Notes: generated by a model from the letters alone, not told the origin. Counted from the stretch's first letter, positions 24,545 through 32,588 are shown. The stretch is DNA of 34,732 nucleotides from Hymenobacter sp. (GCA_028288445.1 JAQBNT010000161.1:1-34732), one strand, 5' to 3'. Numbers and translations: made by a program.

Positions 24545-25924
24545 ATGTTTAGTAAAATCCGTCCTCATTTGCGGCCTACGCTGCTGCTGGCGTATCCGGT
24601 GGTGCTGTCGCAGCTAGGGCACATCATGGTGAGTTTTGTTGATTCGGTGCTGGTGGGGCGCACGGGCACCGTGCCGCTGGCCGCCGTGAGCCTGGGCGTG
24701 AACAGCACCAACGTCATCATGATTCTGGGCATTGGCCTGAGCATGGGCAGCGTGCCGCTGGTGGCTGCCGCCGACGGCCGCCGCGACCTGCCCGACCTGG
24801 CCCGCCTGCTGGTGTCGTCGGTGTGGCTGAGCGTGCTGGCCGGGCTGGCGCTGGCCGGGCTGGGCCAGCTGGTGCCGCCGCTCATGCACTACCTCGGCCA
24901 GGCCCCGGCCGTGGAGGCCATGGCCGCGCCCTGGGTACGGGTCATCAGCTGTTCGTTTCTGCCGCTGATGATTTTTCAGGGCTTCCGCGAGTTTGCCGAG
25001 GGGCTGGGGCTCACCCGGCAGGCCATGTGGCTTTCGGTACTGGCTAATGTGGTGAACGCCGCCCTGTGCTACGCGCTGGTGTTCGGCCACTGGGGCGCGC
25101 CCCAAATGGGCCTGATGGGCTCGGCCTGGGCCACGCTTATTGCCCGCACGCTCATGGCCGGCCTCATGGCGGCGTATGTGCTGCTGGCCCAGCGCCTGCA
25201 CCCGTACCGCGCCGCCGTGCGCAGCTGGCTGCCCGACTGGGCCACGCTGGCCCGGCTGTTCGATATCGGCGCGCCCATCGGCGTGCAGATGGCGTTTGAA
25301 GTAGGGGCCTTTGCCACGGCGGCCATTATGATTGGCTGGCTCGGCGCGGTGCCGCTGGCGGCGCATCAGGTGGCCATCAATCTGGCTTCGATAACCTACA
25401 TGGCGGCCAGCGGCATTGCGGCGGCGGCCACCATCCGGGTGGGCAAGCTGATGGGCGGCGGCGACATGCCGGCGGCCCGGCAGGCCGGGTTTGCGGCCTA
25501 CGTGCTGGGCTTCGGGTTTATGGCTACGATGGGGGCGCTGTTTATTGCCCTGCGGCATCAGGCCCCGCTGCTGTATAGCCGCGATGCGGCCGTGGTAGCG
25601 CAGGCCGGCACGCTGCTGCTCATCGCGGCCCTGTTTCAGGTGTCCGATGGCTTGCAGGTGATGGGGCTGGGCGCATTGCGCGGGCTGGAGGATGTGAAGG
25701 TGCCCTCCGTAGTGGCCTTGCTGGCGTATTGGGCGGTGGCGCTGCCGCTGGGCTATTTCCTGGGGTTCCGGCTGCACTACGGCGCGCCGGGCGTGTGGAC
25801 GGGGCTGCTGCTGGGGCTCACCATCGTGGCGGGCGTGCTCATCGTACGCTTCCGTCGCGAAACCGCGCCGGGCTTTGTGTTGGTGCCAGATGAAGATGCC
25901 GACGCTGTAGCGCGAACTTTGTAG
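24545..25924 (+). CDS. MATE family efflux transporter
   Basis: 459 residues with about 12 membrane helices in two similar halves, as in NorM/DinF-type MATE exporters (LLLAYPVVLSQLGHIMVSFVDSVLVGR at the start is helix 1). MATE proteins export organic cations or metabolites against Na+ or H+. The ATG at 24545 precedes helix 1; upstream in-frame codons run through a palindromic repeat. It lies 156 nt after the PLP enzyme on the same strand. A role in exporting ergothioneine or a related product is possible but unproven. The last five codons (VARTL) come from the left arm of another palindrome. Confidence 0.9.
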   Translation: MFSKIRPHLRPTLLLAYPVVLSQLGHIMVSFVDSVLVGRTGTVPLAAVSLGVNSTNVIMILGIGLSMGSVPLVAAADGRRDLPDLARLLVSSVWLSVLAGLALAGLGQLVPPLMHYLGQAPAVEAMAAPWVRVISCSFLPLMIFQGFREFAEGLGLTRQAMWLSVLANVVNAALCYALVFGHWGAPQMGLMGSAWATLIARTLMAGLMAAYVLLAQRLHPYRAAVRSWLPDWATLARLFDIGAPIGVQMAFEVGAFATAAIMIGWLGAVPLAAHQVAINLASITYMAASGIAAAATIRVGKLMGGGDMPAARQAGFAAYVLGFGFMATMGALFIALRHQAPLLYSRDAAVVAQAGTLLLIAALFQVSDGLQVMGLGALRGLEDVKVPSVVALLAYWAVALPLGYFLGFRLHYGAPGVWTGLLLGLTIVAGVLIVRFRRETAPGFVLVPDEDADAVARTL

Positions 25925-25982
25925 TCCGCGTCCCGGAACTTTGCCAGCGGCGCGGGGCCGCGAACTGGAAAGTTCGCGCTAC
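25907..25982. repeat. Palindromic element at the 3' end of the MATE gene
   Basis: Perfect 14-nt arms GTAGCGCGAACTTT (25907-25920) and the complement at 25969-25982. The left arm encodes the last MATE codons and the stop TAG (25922-25924) follows at once. Confidence 0.8.
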
Positions 25983-26040
25983 GGTTCGCGGTATGGTGGC
26001 CGGTAATTTGCACTGGCCGCGCACAACCCTCATTCAGCCC

Positions 26041-26622
26041 ATGCTTTCTCTTCTGACTTCGCTCTTAACGGCCGCCGCGCTGCTGCAAGGCCCGGCCGTG
26101 AAACCCCAGCCTGCCACTGCCGCCGCCAAGCCGGCCCCCGCGCCACCCATTCCGTGGTCGGCCACGCGGCGGCTCACGATGGCCGACTTCCAGGGCCGGC
26201 CCGGGCCGTCGGACCGGCTAGCGGCCCTTACCTCGGCCGATATCAAGTCCAACGCGGCCTGCCGCGACTTCGTGTTCAGCGCCACCGTGACGGCCACGTT
26301 CGACCCCAATACCTCGTGGTTTCAAAACCCTAAAATGGCTTCCGAAGCCCTGCTGCGCCACGAGCAGCTGCACTTCGACATCACCGAAGCCTACGCCCGT
26401 CTCATGCGCCAGAAGCTGGCCATCTTTTCGGCCAAGGCCGATTGCAACAAGCTCCAGCCGGCGTTCAACAACGTGACCAAAGCCGTGTACGCGGCCTGGG
26501 ACAATGAGCAGAACCGCTACGACCAGGAAACCGGCCACGGCCTGAACGCCGTGCGCCAGGCCGCCTGGGAAAAGCAGACGCAGGTGAAGCTGGAGCAGCT
26601 GAAGGCATTTGCGGTGCAGTAG
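26041..26622 (+). CDS. DUF922-like secreted putative zinc protease
   Basis: 193 residues. A signal-like N-terminus (MLSLLTSLLTAAALLQG) and a Pro/Ala-rich linker precede a domain starting IPWSATRRLTMADFQG, typical of DUF922. LLRHEQLHFDITEAYAR contains an HExxH-type zinc motif (HEQLH, 107-111), and TGHG near the C-terminus could give a third ligand. This suggests a secreted metallopeptidase, though DUF922 activity is poorly established. The ATG at 26041 is used rather than one at 25993, which lies before a promoter-like TAATTTG. Confidence 0.8.
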   Translation: MLSLLTSLLTAAALLQGPAVKPQPATAAAKPAPAPPIPWSATRRLTMADFQGRPGPSDRLAALTSADIKSNAACRDFVFSATVTATFDPNTSWFQNPKMASEALLRHEQLHFDITEAYARLMRQKLAIFSAKADCNKLQPAFNNVTKAVYAAWDNEQNRYDQETGHGLNAVRQAAWEKQTQVKLEQLKAFAVQ

Positions 26623-26657
26623 AGGCAGGTTTTTGGGGCTTGCTGTAGAAAAAGGCC

Positions 26658-26754
26658 GTCATGCAGAGCGCAGCGAAGCATCTTTACCGCAGTAGTAATC
26701 CAATCGACAGGATTTAGTATTGCGGTAAAGATGCTTCGCTGCGCTCGGCATGAC
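26658..26754. repeat. Palindromic intergenic element (CATGCAGAGCGCAGCG type)
   Basis: 34-nt arms (26658-26691 and 26721-26754) with one mismatch (CTCGGCAT versus CTCTGCAT) and a 29-nt loop. Same family as 432-522, with longer arms extending into TTTACCGCA. It lies between the DUF922 and CsaA-like genes. Confidence 0.88.
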
Positions 26755-26789
26755 AGGCTTTTTTGTGTCTCGATTTACATCCCCAACCT

Positions 26790-27146
26790 ATGACTTCCCC
26801 AATTCCTCCTACCACCATCACCTGGGCCGATTTCGAGCGCGTGGACCTGCGCGTGGGCACCATCCGGGAGGCGCGGGCTTTCCCGGAGGCGCGGCGGCCG
26901 GCGTATCAATTGCTCATTGATTTCGGGCCGGAAATCGGTTTGAAAAAGTCCAGCGCCCAAATCACGCACCACTACACGCCGGAGGAGCTGGTGGGCCGGC
27001 AGGTGCTGGCCGTGGTCAACTTTCCGCCCAAGCAGATTGGGAAATTCCGCTCTGAGGTGCTGGTAACCGGCTTTGCCGATGCCGACGGGCACATTGTGCT
27101 GGCCGCCGTGGCCGGGGCGGTGCCCAATGGGCAGCGGCTGGTTTAG
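26790..27146 (+). CDS. CsaA-like tRNA-binding protein
   Basis: 118 residues. This is a single tRNA-binding (OB-fold) domain: [15 protein letters not shown] (14-28), [16 protein letters not shown] (51-66), [17 protein letters not shown] and a C-terminal GAVPNGQRL, the standard CsaA layout. CsaA proteins are small dimers proposed to bind tRNA and act as export chaperones. Its stop overlaps the stop of the convergent DUF4296 gene by 4 bp. Confidence 0.9.
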   Translation: MTSPIPPTTITWADFERVDLRVGTIREARAFPEARRPAYQLLIDFGPEIGLKKSSAQITHHYTPEELVGRQVLAVVNFPPKQIGKFRSEVLVTGFADADGHIVLAAVAGAVPNGQRLV

Positions 27147-27562
27147 TTGGTTTTGGGGGGCGGGCCCCACTGGTCGGCGGGGGGCTGGTTGGCGGTGGCG
27201 GGGTTGAGCCGGGCTTCGCGCTTGCTGAGCGTGTCGATAACGGCGGCGTAGATTTCGTTCAGGTCTTTGCCGTGGATGCCGTAGTAGCGGTAGCTGCGCT
27301 GGAAAGTGGAGTCGGAGACTTCGTGCTTCCAGTACAGGCTTTTTTGCTGGGCTAGGAACAGCGCCCGGGCCGAATCGGGCGGGAGGCGGCTGTTTTCCAC
27401 CTGGGCTTCGAGTTGGTGCAGGTCGGCCAGCATCTGGGCCATGTGCTCGCGGGGCACCAGGTCGAGCGGTTTGGGGGCTTCTTCGGGGCGCTGGCAGGCG
27501 GGCAAGGCGAGCAGGAGGGGGGCCAGCACCAGGCCCAGGCAGCGGCGGCGGAATGAGTTCAC
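27143..27562 (-). CDS. DUF4296 lipoprotein
   Basis: 139 residues. A lipoprotein signal ends with LLLALPAC (Cys23). The mature domain has [15 protein letters not shown] (39-53) and a [12 protein letters not shown] segment, typical of DUF4296, a Bacteroidota-specific envelope family of unknown function. The tail is Pro-rich. The start is a GTG at 27562, supported by a perfect -7 box TAACTTTG ending 4 nt upstream. The gene is divergent from DUF58 and convergent with CsaA, with overlapping stop codons. Confidence 0.87.
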   Translation of the reverse strand: MNSFRRRCLGLVLAPLLLALPACQRPEEAPKPLDLVPREHMAQMLADLHQLEAQVENSRLPPDSARALFLAQQKSLYWKHEVSDSTFQRSYRYYGIHGKDLNEIYAAVIDTLSKREARLNPATANQPPADQWGPPPKTN

Positions 27563-27566
27563 GCCG

Positions 27567-27574
27567 CAAAGTTA
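27567..27574 (-). promoter_or_regulatory. -7 box directly before the DUF4296 gene
   Basis: The minus strand reads TAACTTTG, an exact TAnnTTTG match, 4 nt before the GTG at 27562. Confidence 0.5.
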
Positions 27575-27585
27575 GTCCCGCGCCG

Positions 27586-27593
27586 TAGCTTCG
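27586..27593 (+). promoter_or_regulatory. -7-like box before DUF58
   Basis: TAGCTTCG (one mismatch) ends 5 nt before the ATG at 27599; it lies 11 bp from the divergent DUF4296 box. Confidence 0.35.
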
Positions 27594-27598
27594 CCGCC

Positions 27599-28501
27599 AT
27601 GAACCCCTCCGTGCCCTCGGCCCTCACCGACCTGGTGCGCCGCCTGCGCCACCTCGAAATCCGCATTCGCAAGGCGGTGGAGGCCCAGCTCCAGGGCGAT
27701 TTTCACTCCGTGTTCAAAGGCACGGGCCTCGAATTCGACGACGTGCGCCTCTACCAGTACGGCGACGAGGTGCGCGCCATCGACTGGAACGTGAGCAGCA
27801 AGGGCCACGGCACCTTCGTGAAAACCTACAAGGAGGAAAAGGAGCAGCAGGTGCTGGTGCTGCTGGACGTGAGCGGCTCGCTGGACGTGGGCGACGGCCA
27901 GCGCCGCAAGCTCGACGTGGCCCGCGACATCGCGGGGCTGCTGGCGCTCTCGGCCGCCCGGCAGGGCTCGGCGCTGGGCCTGTTTGCGTTTTCGGACCAG
28001 AAGGAGCTGTATCTGCCGCCCGGCAAAGGGCCACGGGCGGCGTATGCGCTCATCAGCCGGCTGTACTCGCTGGTGCCGGTGTCGGCCCGCACAGGGGTGG
28101 GGGCGGGCATCCGGCAGGCGCTGGGGCTGCTCAAGCGTCGCAGCCTGGTGGTGCTGGTGTCGGACTTTATCGACGGCAACTACGAGCGGGAACTCACCAT
28201 GCTGGCCCAGCGCCACGACCTGATTGTGGTGCAGCTGCAGGCCCCGCGCGAGCGCACTTTTCCGGCCCTGGGCATCATCCCGCTGCGGGACGCCGAAACC
28301 GGCCAGGTGCGCTGGGTGAACACATCCAGCCCCGATTTCCGGGCCCGCATGGAGGCCCAGGCCGAGCGCCAGGAGGCCGAGCTGCTGAACATCTGCCGCC
28401 GCCACCGCACCGGCTTCCTGGCCCTGAGCACGGAGGGCGATTTCGTGCCGGAGCTCGTGAACCTGTTCCGGCACCGGCGGCAGTCGGGGCGGCAGGGGTA
28501 G
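27599..28501 (+). CDS. DUF58 / vWA-like protein
   Basis: 300 residues. The DUF58 core YGDEVRAIDWNVSS (54-67) is followed by a von Willebrand A-type metal site, DVSGS (90-94). DUF58 proteins usually work with a MoxR AAA+ ATPase in assembly or activation of envelope or metabolic complexes. Here no MoxR gene adjoins it within the window, and there is no membrane anchor, so the partner may lie elsewhere. The ATG begins 10-15 residues before the first helix. Confidence 0.9.
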   Translation: MNPSVPSALTDLVRRLRHLEIRIRKAVEAQLQGDFHSVFKGTGLEFDDVRLYQYGDEVRAIDWNVSSKGHGTFVKTYKEEKEQQVLVLLDVSGSLDVGDGQRRKLDVARDIAGLLALSAARQGSALGLFAFSDQKELYLPPGKGPRAAYALISRLYSLVPVSARTGVGAGIRQALGLLKRRSLVVLVSDFIDGNYERELTMLAQRHDLIVVQLQAPRERTFPALGIIPLRDAETGQVRWVNTSSPDFRARMEAQAERQEAELLNICRRHRTGFLALSTEGDFVPELVNLFRHRRQSGRQG

Positions 28502-28516
28502 GCGGAAGGGGTGGCC

Positions 28517-28577
28517 GTTTTGGCTAAGACAAAAGGCGTTTTGGTTAAGCCTGCTTTTCGGGCAGTGGGGACCTTTG
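28517..28577 (+). promoter_or_regulatory. Putative AraC-type operator and promoter of the oxidoreductase/regulator operon
   Basis: A 12-bp direct repeat GTTTTGGYTAAG occurs at 28517-28528 and 28538-28549, 21 bp apart (two helical turns), just before a -7-like GACCTTTG at 28570-28577. AraC-family regulators often bind such two-turn direct repeats next to the promoter, and an AraC gene is second in this operon. Confidence 0.45.
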
Positions 28578-28606
28578 CATGGTCAACAAACCCAACATAA
28601 TTCCTG

Positions 28607-29581
28607 ATGAAAGCAGTAAGAATTTACGCCTTTGGCGGGCCCGAGGTCCTGAAGCTGGAAGAGGTGGCGCGGCCGGTGCCGGCCGCCGACGAAATCCTCG
28701 TGGAAGTGTACGCCAGCGGCGTAAACCCCGTGGACTGGGCCATTCGGGAAGGCGGCCCCGAGCCGATGCGGGCCTACCTGACCCTGCCGCTGACCCTGGG
28801 CTGGGACGCGGCCGGCGTGGTGGCCGAAGTGGGCCGCGACGTCACCGAATTTCAGGTAGGCGACGCGGTGTACGGCGTGCCCAATTTCCCCGGCAATGGC
28901 AGCTACGCCGAGTATTGCGCGGCCAAAGCCAGCCAGTTTGCGCGCAAGCCCACAAGCCTCAGCTTTGCCGAGGCGGCGGGGGTGCCGCTGGCCGGCCTCA
29001 CGGCCTGGACGGGCCTCTTCGGGCACGGTCAGGTGCAGGCCGGCCAGCGCGTCCTAATTCAGGGGGCTTCGGGCGGGGTGGGCGGTTTTGCGGTGCAGTT
29101 TGCCAAGGCGAAGGGGGCCTACGTCATCGGCACTGCCTCAGCGGGCAACCTGGACTATGTGCGGGAGCTGGGAGCCGACGAGGCCATTGACTACCGGAGC
29201 CAGCCGTGGGAGGAGCTGGTGCGCAACGTGGACGTGGTGCTGGAAGCCTCGCCGCTGCGCGACAACGCCGCACGCGTGAAGGCCGTGTCGGTGCTGAAGG
29301 CCGGCGGCATTTTCGTGAGCGTCAATACCGATTTTCCCTTCGATGACGCGGTGCAGGCGGCGCTGGCGGCCCGGCAGGCCACGGGGGCGCTGGCCGCCAA
29401 CGAGCCCCGGCAGGACTGGCTCCGGGAAATGGCCCAGCTGATTGACGCGGGCCGGGTGAAGGTGCTTATCAGCCGGGTGTATCCGCTGGCGCAGGTGGCC
29501 GACGCCCACCGCGAAAGCCAGACCTGGCACGTACAAGGTAAGTTGGTGCTGCAAATCCGCCCCAACGACGAACCGGCATGA
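28607..29581 (+). CDS. NADPH:quinone oxidoreductase-type MDR protein
   Basis: 324 residues. Medium-chain dehydrogenase/reductase of the quinone-oxidoreductase class: N-terminal GroES-like domain (VLVEVYASGVNPVDW-type at 31-44), VGDAVYG (84-90), and a nucleotide-binding GASGGVGG (153-160). Zinc ligands of classical alcohol dehydrogenases are absent. It would reduce quinones or activated alkenes with NADPH. The stop overlaps the ATG of the AraC-type gene (ATGA), so the two are translationally coupled. Confidence 0.9.
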   Translation: MKAVRIYAFGGPEVLKLEEVARPVPAADEILVEVYASGVNPVDWAIREGGPEPMRAYLTLPLTLGWDAAGVVAEVGRDVTEFQVGDAVYGVPNFPGNGSYAEYCAAKASQFARKPTSLSFAEAAGVPLAGLTAWTGLFGHGQVQAGQRVLIQGASGGVGGFAVQFAKAKGAYVIGTASAGNLDYVRELGADEAIDYRSQPWEELVRNVDVVLEASPLRDNAARVKAVSVLKAGGIFVSVNTDFPFDDAVQAALAARQATGALAANEPRQDWLREMAQLIDAGRVKVLISRVYPLAQVADAHRESQTWHVQGKLVLQIRPNDEPA

Positions 29582-30486
29582 AGCGCTTCACCACCATCAG
29601 CGAGTTTCACGAATTTGTGCAGCTGCCCCCGCCCCAGCACCCGCTGCTGAGCGTGGTAGACGTGGGCACCGTGCCCCACCGCTACGGCCCGGAGCCCGCC
29701 AGCATGGTCTTCGACTTCTACTCCATCTCGATGAAGCGGATGCACAACGTGAACCACCGCTACGGGCAGCATTCGTTCGATTTCAACGAAGGCATCATGT
29801 CCTTCATGGCCCCCAACCAGGTGTTCGGTATGGCGGTGGCCAACCCGGCCGAGGCGGTGGAAAAAGCGGGCTGGGTTATCTACCTCCACCCCGATTTTCT
29901 GTGGAATACGCCGCTGGCCAAAACCATCCGGCAGCACGATTTCTGGGACTATTCGCTCCGGGAGGGCCTGTTCCTGTCGGCGCGGGAGGAGGCGGCCATG
30001 CTGGCCGTCATCCTCGCCATCGGGCAGGAATATCAGTCCGCCATCGACCGGTTCAGCAAGCCGATTATCGTCTCACACATCGAAAGCCTGCTGCAATACG
30101 CCGACCGCTACTACCACCGCCAGTTCCTGACCCGCGAAAAGGCCAACCACGAGGTGCTCGACCGGCTCGAAACCCTGCTGCGCGCCTACTTCGCCGGCAA
30201 TAACCTGGCGGAAAGGGGCCTGCCCACCGTGCAGCACGTGGCCGATGCACTCCAGCTCTCGCCCAAGTACCTCGGCAACCTGCTGCGCGTGCTCACCGGC
30301 CAAAACACCCAGCAGCACATCCACGCCCAACTCATTGCCACGGCCAAGGAAAAGCTCTCGACTACCGCCCTCACCGTGAGCGAAATTGCCTACGCGCTGG
30401 GGTTCGAGCACGCGCCCTCGTTCAGCAAGCTGTTCAAGGCCAAGACCAGCCAGTCGCCGCTGGAATTTCGGGCCTCGTTCGGGTGA
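29578..30486 (+). CDS. AraC-family transcriptional regulator
   Basis: 302 residues. The C-terminal third (about 215-300) has two helix-turn-helix motifs: VQHVADALQLSPKYLGNLLR and VSEIAYALGFEHAPSFSKLF, followed by the family end SPLEFR. The N-terminal 200 residues are a cupin-like sensor region with no clear ligand. It overlaps the oxidoreductase by 4 nt and probably controls it, possibly in response to an electrophile or quinone (inference). A strong terminator follows. Confidence 0.92.
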   Translation: MKRFTTISEFHEFVQLPPPQHPLLSVVDVGTVPHRYGPEPASMVFDFYSISMKRMHNVNHRYGQHSFDFNEGIMSFMAPNQVFGMAVANPAEAVEKAGWVIYLHPDFLWNTPLAKTIRQHDFWDYSLREGLFLSAREEAAMLAVILAIGQEYQSAIDRFSKPIIVSHIESLLQYADRYYHRQFLTREKANHEVLDRLETLLRAYFAGNNLAERGLPTVQHVADALQLSPKYLGNLLRVLTGQNTQQHIHAQLIATAKEKLSTTALTVSEIAYALGFEHAPSFSKLFKAKTSQSPLEFRASFG

Positions 30487-30559
30487 TTGGCCAACGGGCG
30501 CGGCCGCTTGGGGTTTTGGAGAAGCCTTTGCGACCCTTGAGGGAGCCAGTTAGGAGGCG

Positions 30560-30606
30560 AAAAGGCCCGGTTTCGCCCCCTTCGCGGGCAGAAACCGGGC
30601 CTTTTT
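30560..30606 (+). terminator. Rho-independent terminator after the AraC gene
   Basis: A perfect 15-bp stem (30560-30574 with 30591-30605) with a 16-nt loop and a T run. Confidence 0.9.
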
Positions 30607-30664
30607 AGGTGGCAGTCGCCCTGGCGCTACCCTTTCAGGTAACGAACAAATGGCATTTTTTATG

Positions 30665-30906
30665 GATACGAGGTAAAAATCAGCCGTACTCGGTTCCAAA
30701 TCCATTGTTCATGTTCACCACGCCAGCGTCACCGCCCAAAATCAGTGCGCCACTTGGATAAAACCCAGTGTAAATAGGGAAAAATATTGTGTACGCGACC
30801 AAATACTTGCTGTACACGACCAACCATCCGATGTACGCAGCCAAAAACACGTGGTAAATAGCACAAAACCCAGCGTACGCAACCAGAAACCAACCGTACG
30901 CGCTAG
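30665..30906. repeat. Degenerate 21-bp tandem repeat, about 11-12 copies
   Basis: Units start at 30665, 30686, 30707, 30728, 30749, 30770, 30791, 30812, 30833, 30854, 30875 and 30896. The better-kept copies read GTACGCG-CCAAAAACC-like, most with GTAC or GTAA at the start; early copies are weaker. Twenty-one bp equals seven codons, and on the minus strand the array reads as heptads such as RTVGFWL, RTLGFVL. The last unit overlaps the UbiB stop codon. No gene is called here. Confidence 0.75.
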
Positions 30907-32588
30907 GATTTCTCGCGCCGCCGGGTGCCCAGCAGCAGCAGTATCAGCAGCAGGAAGCCGGTAGCGCCCAGGCTCCACCACGTTATTTCGGGCACGCCAC
31001 GGTGGTAGGGCATATCGGGCGAGTAGCGGCCCAGCAGCGACAGCCCCGAAAACAGCAGCCCGCCCACGCTCAGCAGCGCCAGAATGGTGCGGCTCACCAA
31101 CTGGTCGGCCTTGCGCAGCAGGGTCTGGTAGCCCACCAGTTCAAACTTCAGTCGCAACTCGCCCTTGCTGATTTTGCGTACAATCTGGCGCACGTCGGCG
31201 GGCAGGGTTTGGAGCAGGGCCAGCAGCTGGGTACCGGTGTATTCGGCTTCGGTGAGGAGGTTTTCGCGCGAGTATTGCTCGCGGATAATCTTGGCCCCGT
31301 AGGGTGCCACGAACTCAAACGTATTGAAATTCGGGTGCAACACTTTGCCGATACCTTCCAGAATCACCAGCGCCCGCAGGATGAGGAACACCGCGCCCGG
31401 CACCTGCAATTTGTAGGTGTAGATGATGTTCTGGAGCGCGTCGGCCAGGTCGCTCATGCTCATTTCCTTCACGTCGAGCAGGGCGAAATCCTCAATCAGC
31501 TGGCTGAGGTCCGACTCGAAGGCGCGCATGTCCGGGATTTCGGCCGTGAGGGCCAGCCGGCGGAAGTTCAGGGCCATGCTGCGCGCATCCTGCCGCGCCA
31601 TGCCAATGAACACGCCCGCAAACGCGTATTTCTGCTGCTTGGTGAGGCGGCCCACCATGCCGAAATCGATGAGAACGATGGTGCCATCGGGCCGCACCAG
31701 CACGTTGCCGGGGTGCGGGTCAGCGTGGAAAATCCCGAACTCAAAAATCTGGGTCAGGTAGATGTCCATGCCGTTTTCGGCCACGGCGGCGGGGCTCAGG
31801 CCCCACTCCTGCAGCTGCACCTTGTCGGTAATCTTGCAGCCGCTCACGAATTCAATCACCAAGATGCGCGCCGTGCTCAGCTCGCGGTAGGGCTTGGGCA
31901 CGTAGAAGGTGGTATAGTCCTCGTAGAGCTTGCGAAACTGCTCCATCGAGCGGGCTTCGGCCGTGTAGTCCAGCTCCTTGCTCATGCTCCGCTCAAACGC
32001 ATCCACGATGTCCTGCGGGTTGGCCAGCCCCTGCTTTTGCAGGAATCCGGCCGTGAGACGCACTAGTTCGTGCAGCAGCGCCAAGTCGGAGCGCACCTTT
32101 TCGCGCACGCCGGGGCGCTGCACTTTCACCACCACTTCCTCGCCCGTGAGCAGCCGCGCCCGGTGTACCTGCCCGATGCTGGCCGAGCCCAGCGTCACAT
32201 CATCAAACTCGCTGAATACCTCCGAAATCGGCCGGCCCAGCTCCTCCTCAATAATCTGGCGGGCCACGGCCGTCTCGAAGGGCGGCACGTTGCTTTGCAG
32301 CTTCTCAAACTCGTCAATCAGCGCTTCGGGCAGCAAGTCGGCCCGGTTGCTCATGGCCTGGGCCAGCTTGATAAACGTCGGCCCTAACTCCTCGATAATC
32401 AGGCGCACCCGCTCCCAGCGCGTAGTTTCAAACACCTGCCGGTCGGCCCGCTGCCAGCTCAGGCGGCGTGCCTGGCTCACGAGGCGGCGTAGCGGCGTGG
32501 TCGTCACCACATCCTCGAACCCGTAGCGCAACAGCACCTCGGCCACCTGCCGAATGCGGGAGAGGTTGGAAATCGTATTTTTAAACAT
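30903..32588 (-). CDS. UbiB/AarF (ABC1) family atypical kinase
   Basis: 561 residues. Motifs: KLAQ at 74-77 where the family has KxGQ, ASIGQVH (136-142), VVVKVQRPG with Lys155, HADPHPGN (288-295) and LIDFGM (Asp308). Two C-terminal membrane helices follow. UbiB proteins are ATPase/kinase-like factors needed for isoprenoid quinone synthesis; this organism probably uses menaquinone (menC in the window). The ATG at 32588 is preferred to a TTG at 32591. A repeat (CGCAGATT) abuts the start and the 21-bp array reaches the stop. Confidence 0.9.
   Translation of the reverse strand: MFKNTISNLSRIRQVAEVLLRYGFEDVVTTTPLRRLVSQARRLSWQRADRQVFETTRWERVRLIIEELGPTFIKLAQAMSNRADLLPEALIDEFEKLQSNVPPFETAVARQIIEEELGRPISEVFSEFDDVTLGSASIGQVHRARLLTGEEVVVKVQRPGVREKVRSDLALLHELVRLTAGFLQKQGLANPQDIVDAFERSMSKELDYTAEARSMEQFRKLYEDYTTFYVPKPYRELSTARILVIEFVSGCKITDKVQLQEWGLSPAAVAENGMDIYLTQIFEFGIFHADPHPGNVLVRPDGTIVLIDFGMVGRLTKQQKYAFAGVFIGMARQDARSMALNFRRLALTAEIPDMRAFESDLSQLIEDFALLDVKEMSMSDLADALQNIIYTYKLQVPGAVFLILRALVILEGIGKVLHPNFNTFEFVAPYGAKIIREQYSRENLLTEAEYTGTQLLALLQTLPADVRQIVRKISKGELRLKFELVGYQTLLRKADQLVSRTILALLSVGGLLFSGLSLLGRYSPDMPYHRGVPEITWWSLGATGFLLLILLLLGTRRREKS

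Noticed and set aside
24614..25777. 387-codon minus-strand frame opposite the MATE gene
   Set aside because: Rich in His, Gln, Arg and Gly, as expected from the antisense of a membrane protein gene; no motif.
28579..29190. Alternative plus-strand frame starting at the ATG 28579
   Set aside because: Out of frame with the MDR oxidoreductase and made of Gly/Arg-rich shadow sequence.
30742..30981. 79-codon minus-strand frame through the 21-bp array
   Set aside because: Starts inside UbiB in another frame; openness is a simple result of the stop-free 21-bp unit. Kept as a finding, not as a gene.
31002..32066. 354-codon plus-strand frame opposite UbiB
   Set aside because: Antisense shadow; UbiB motifs on the minus strand are unambiguous.
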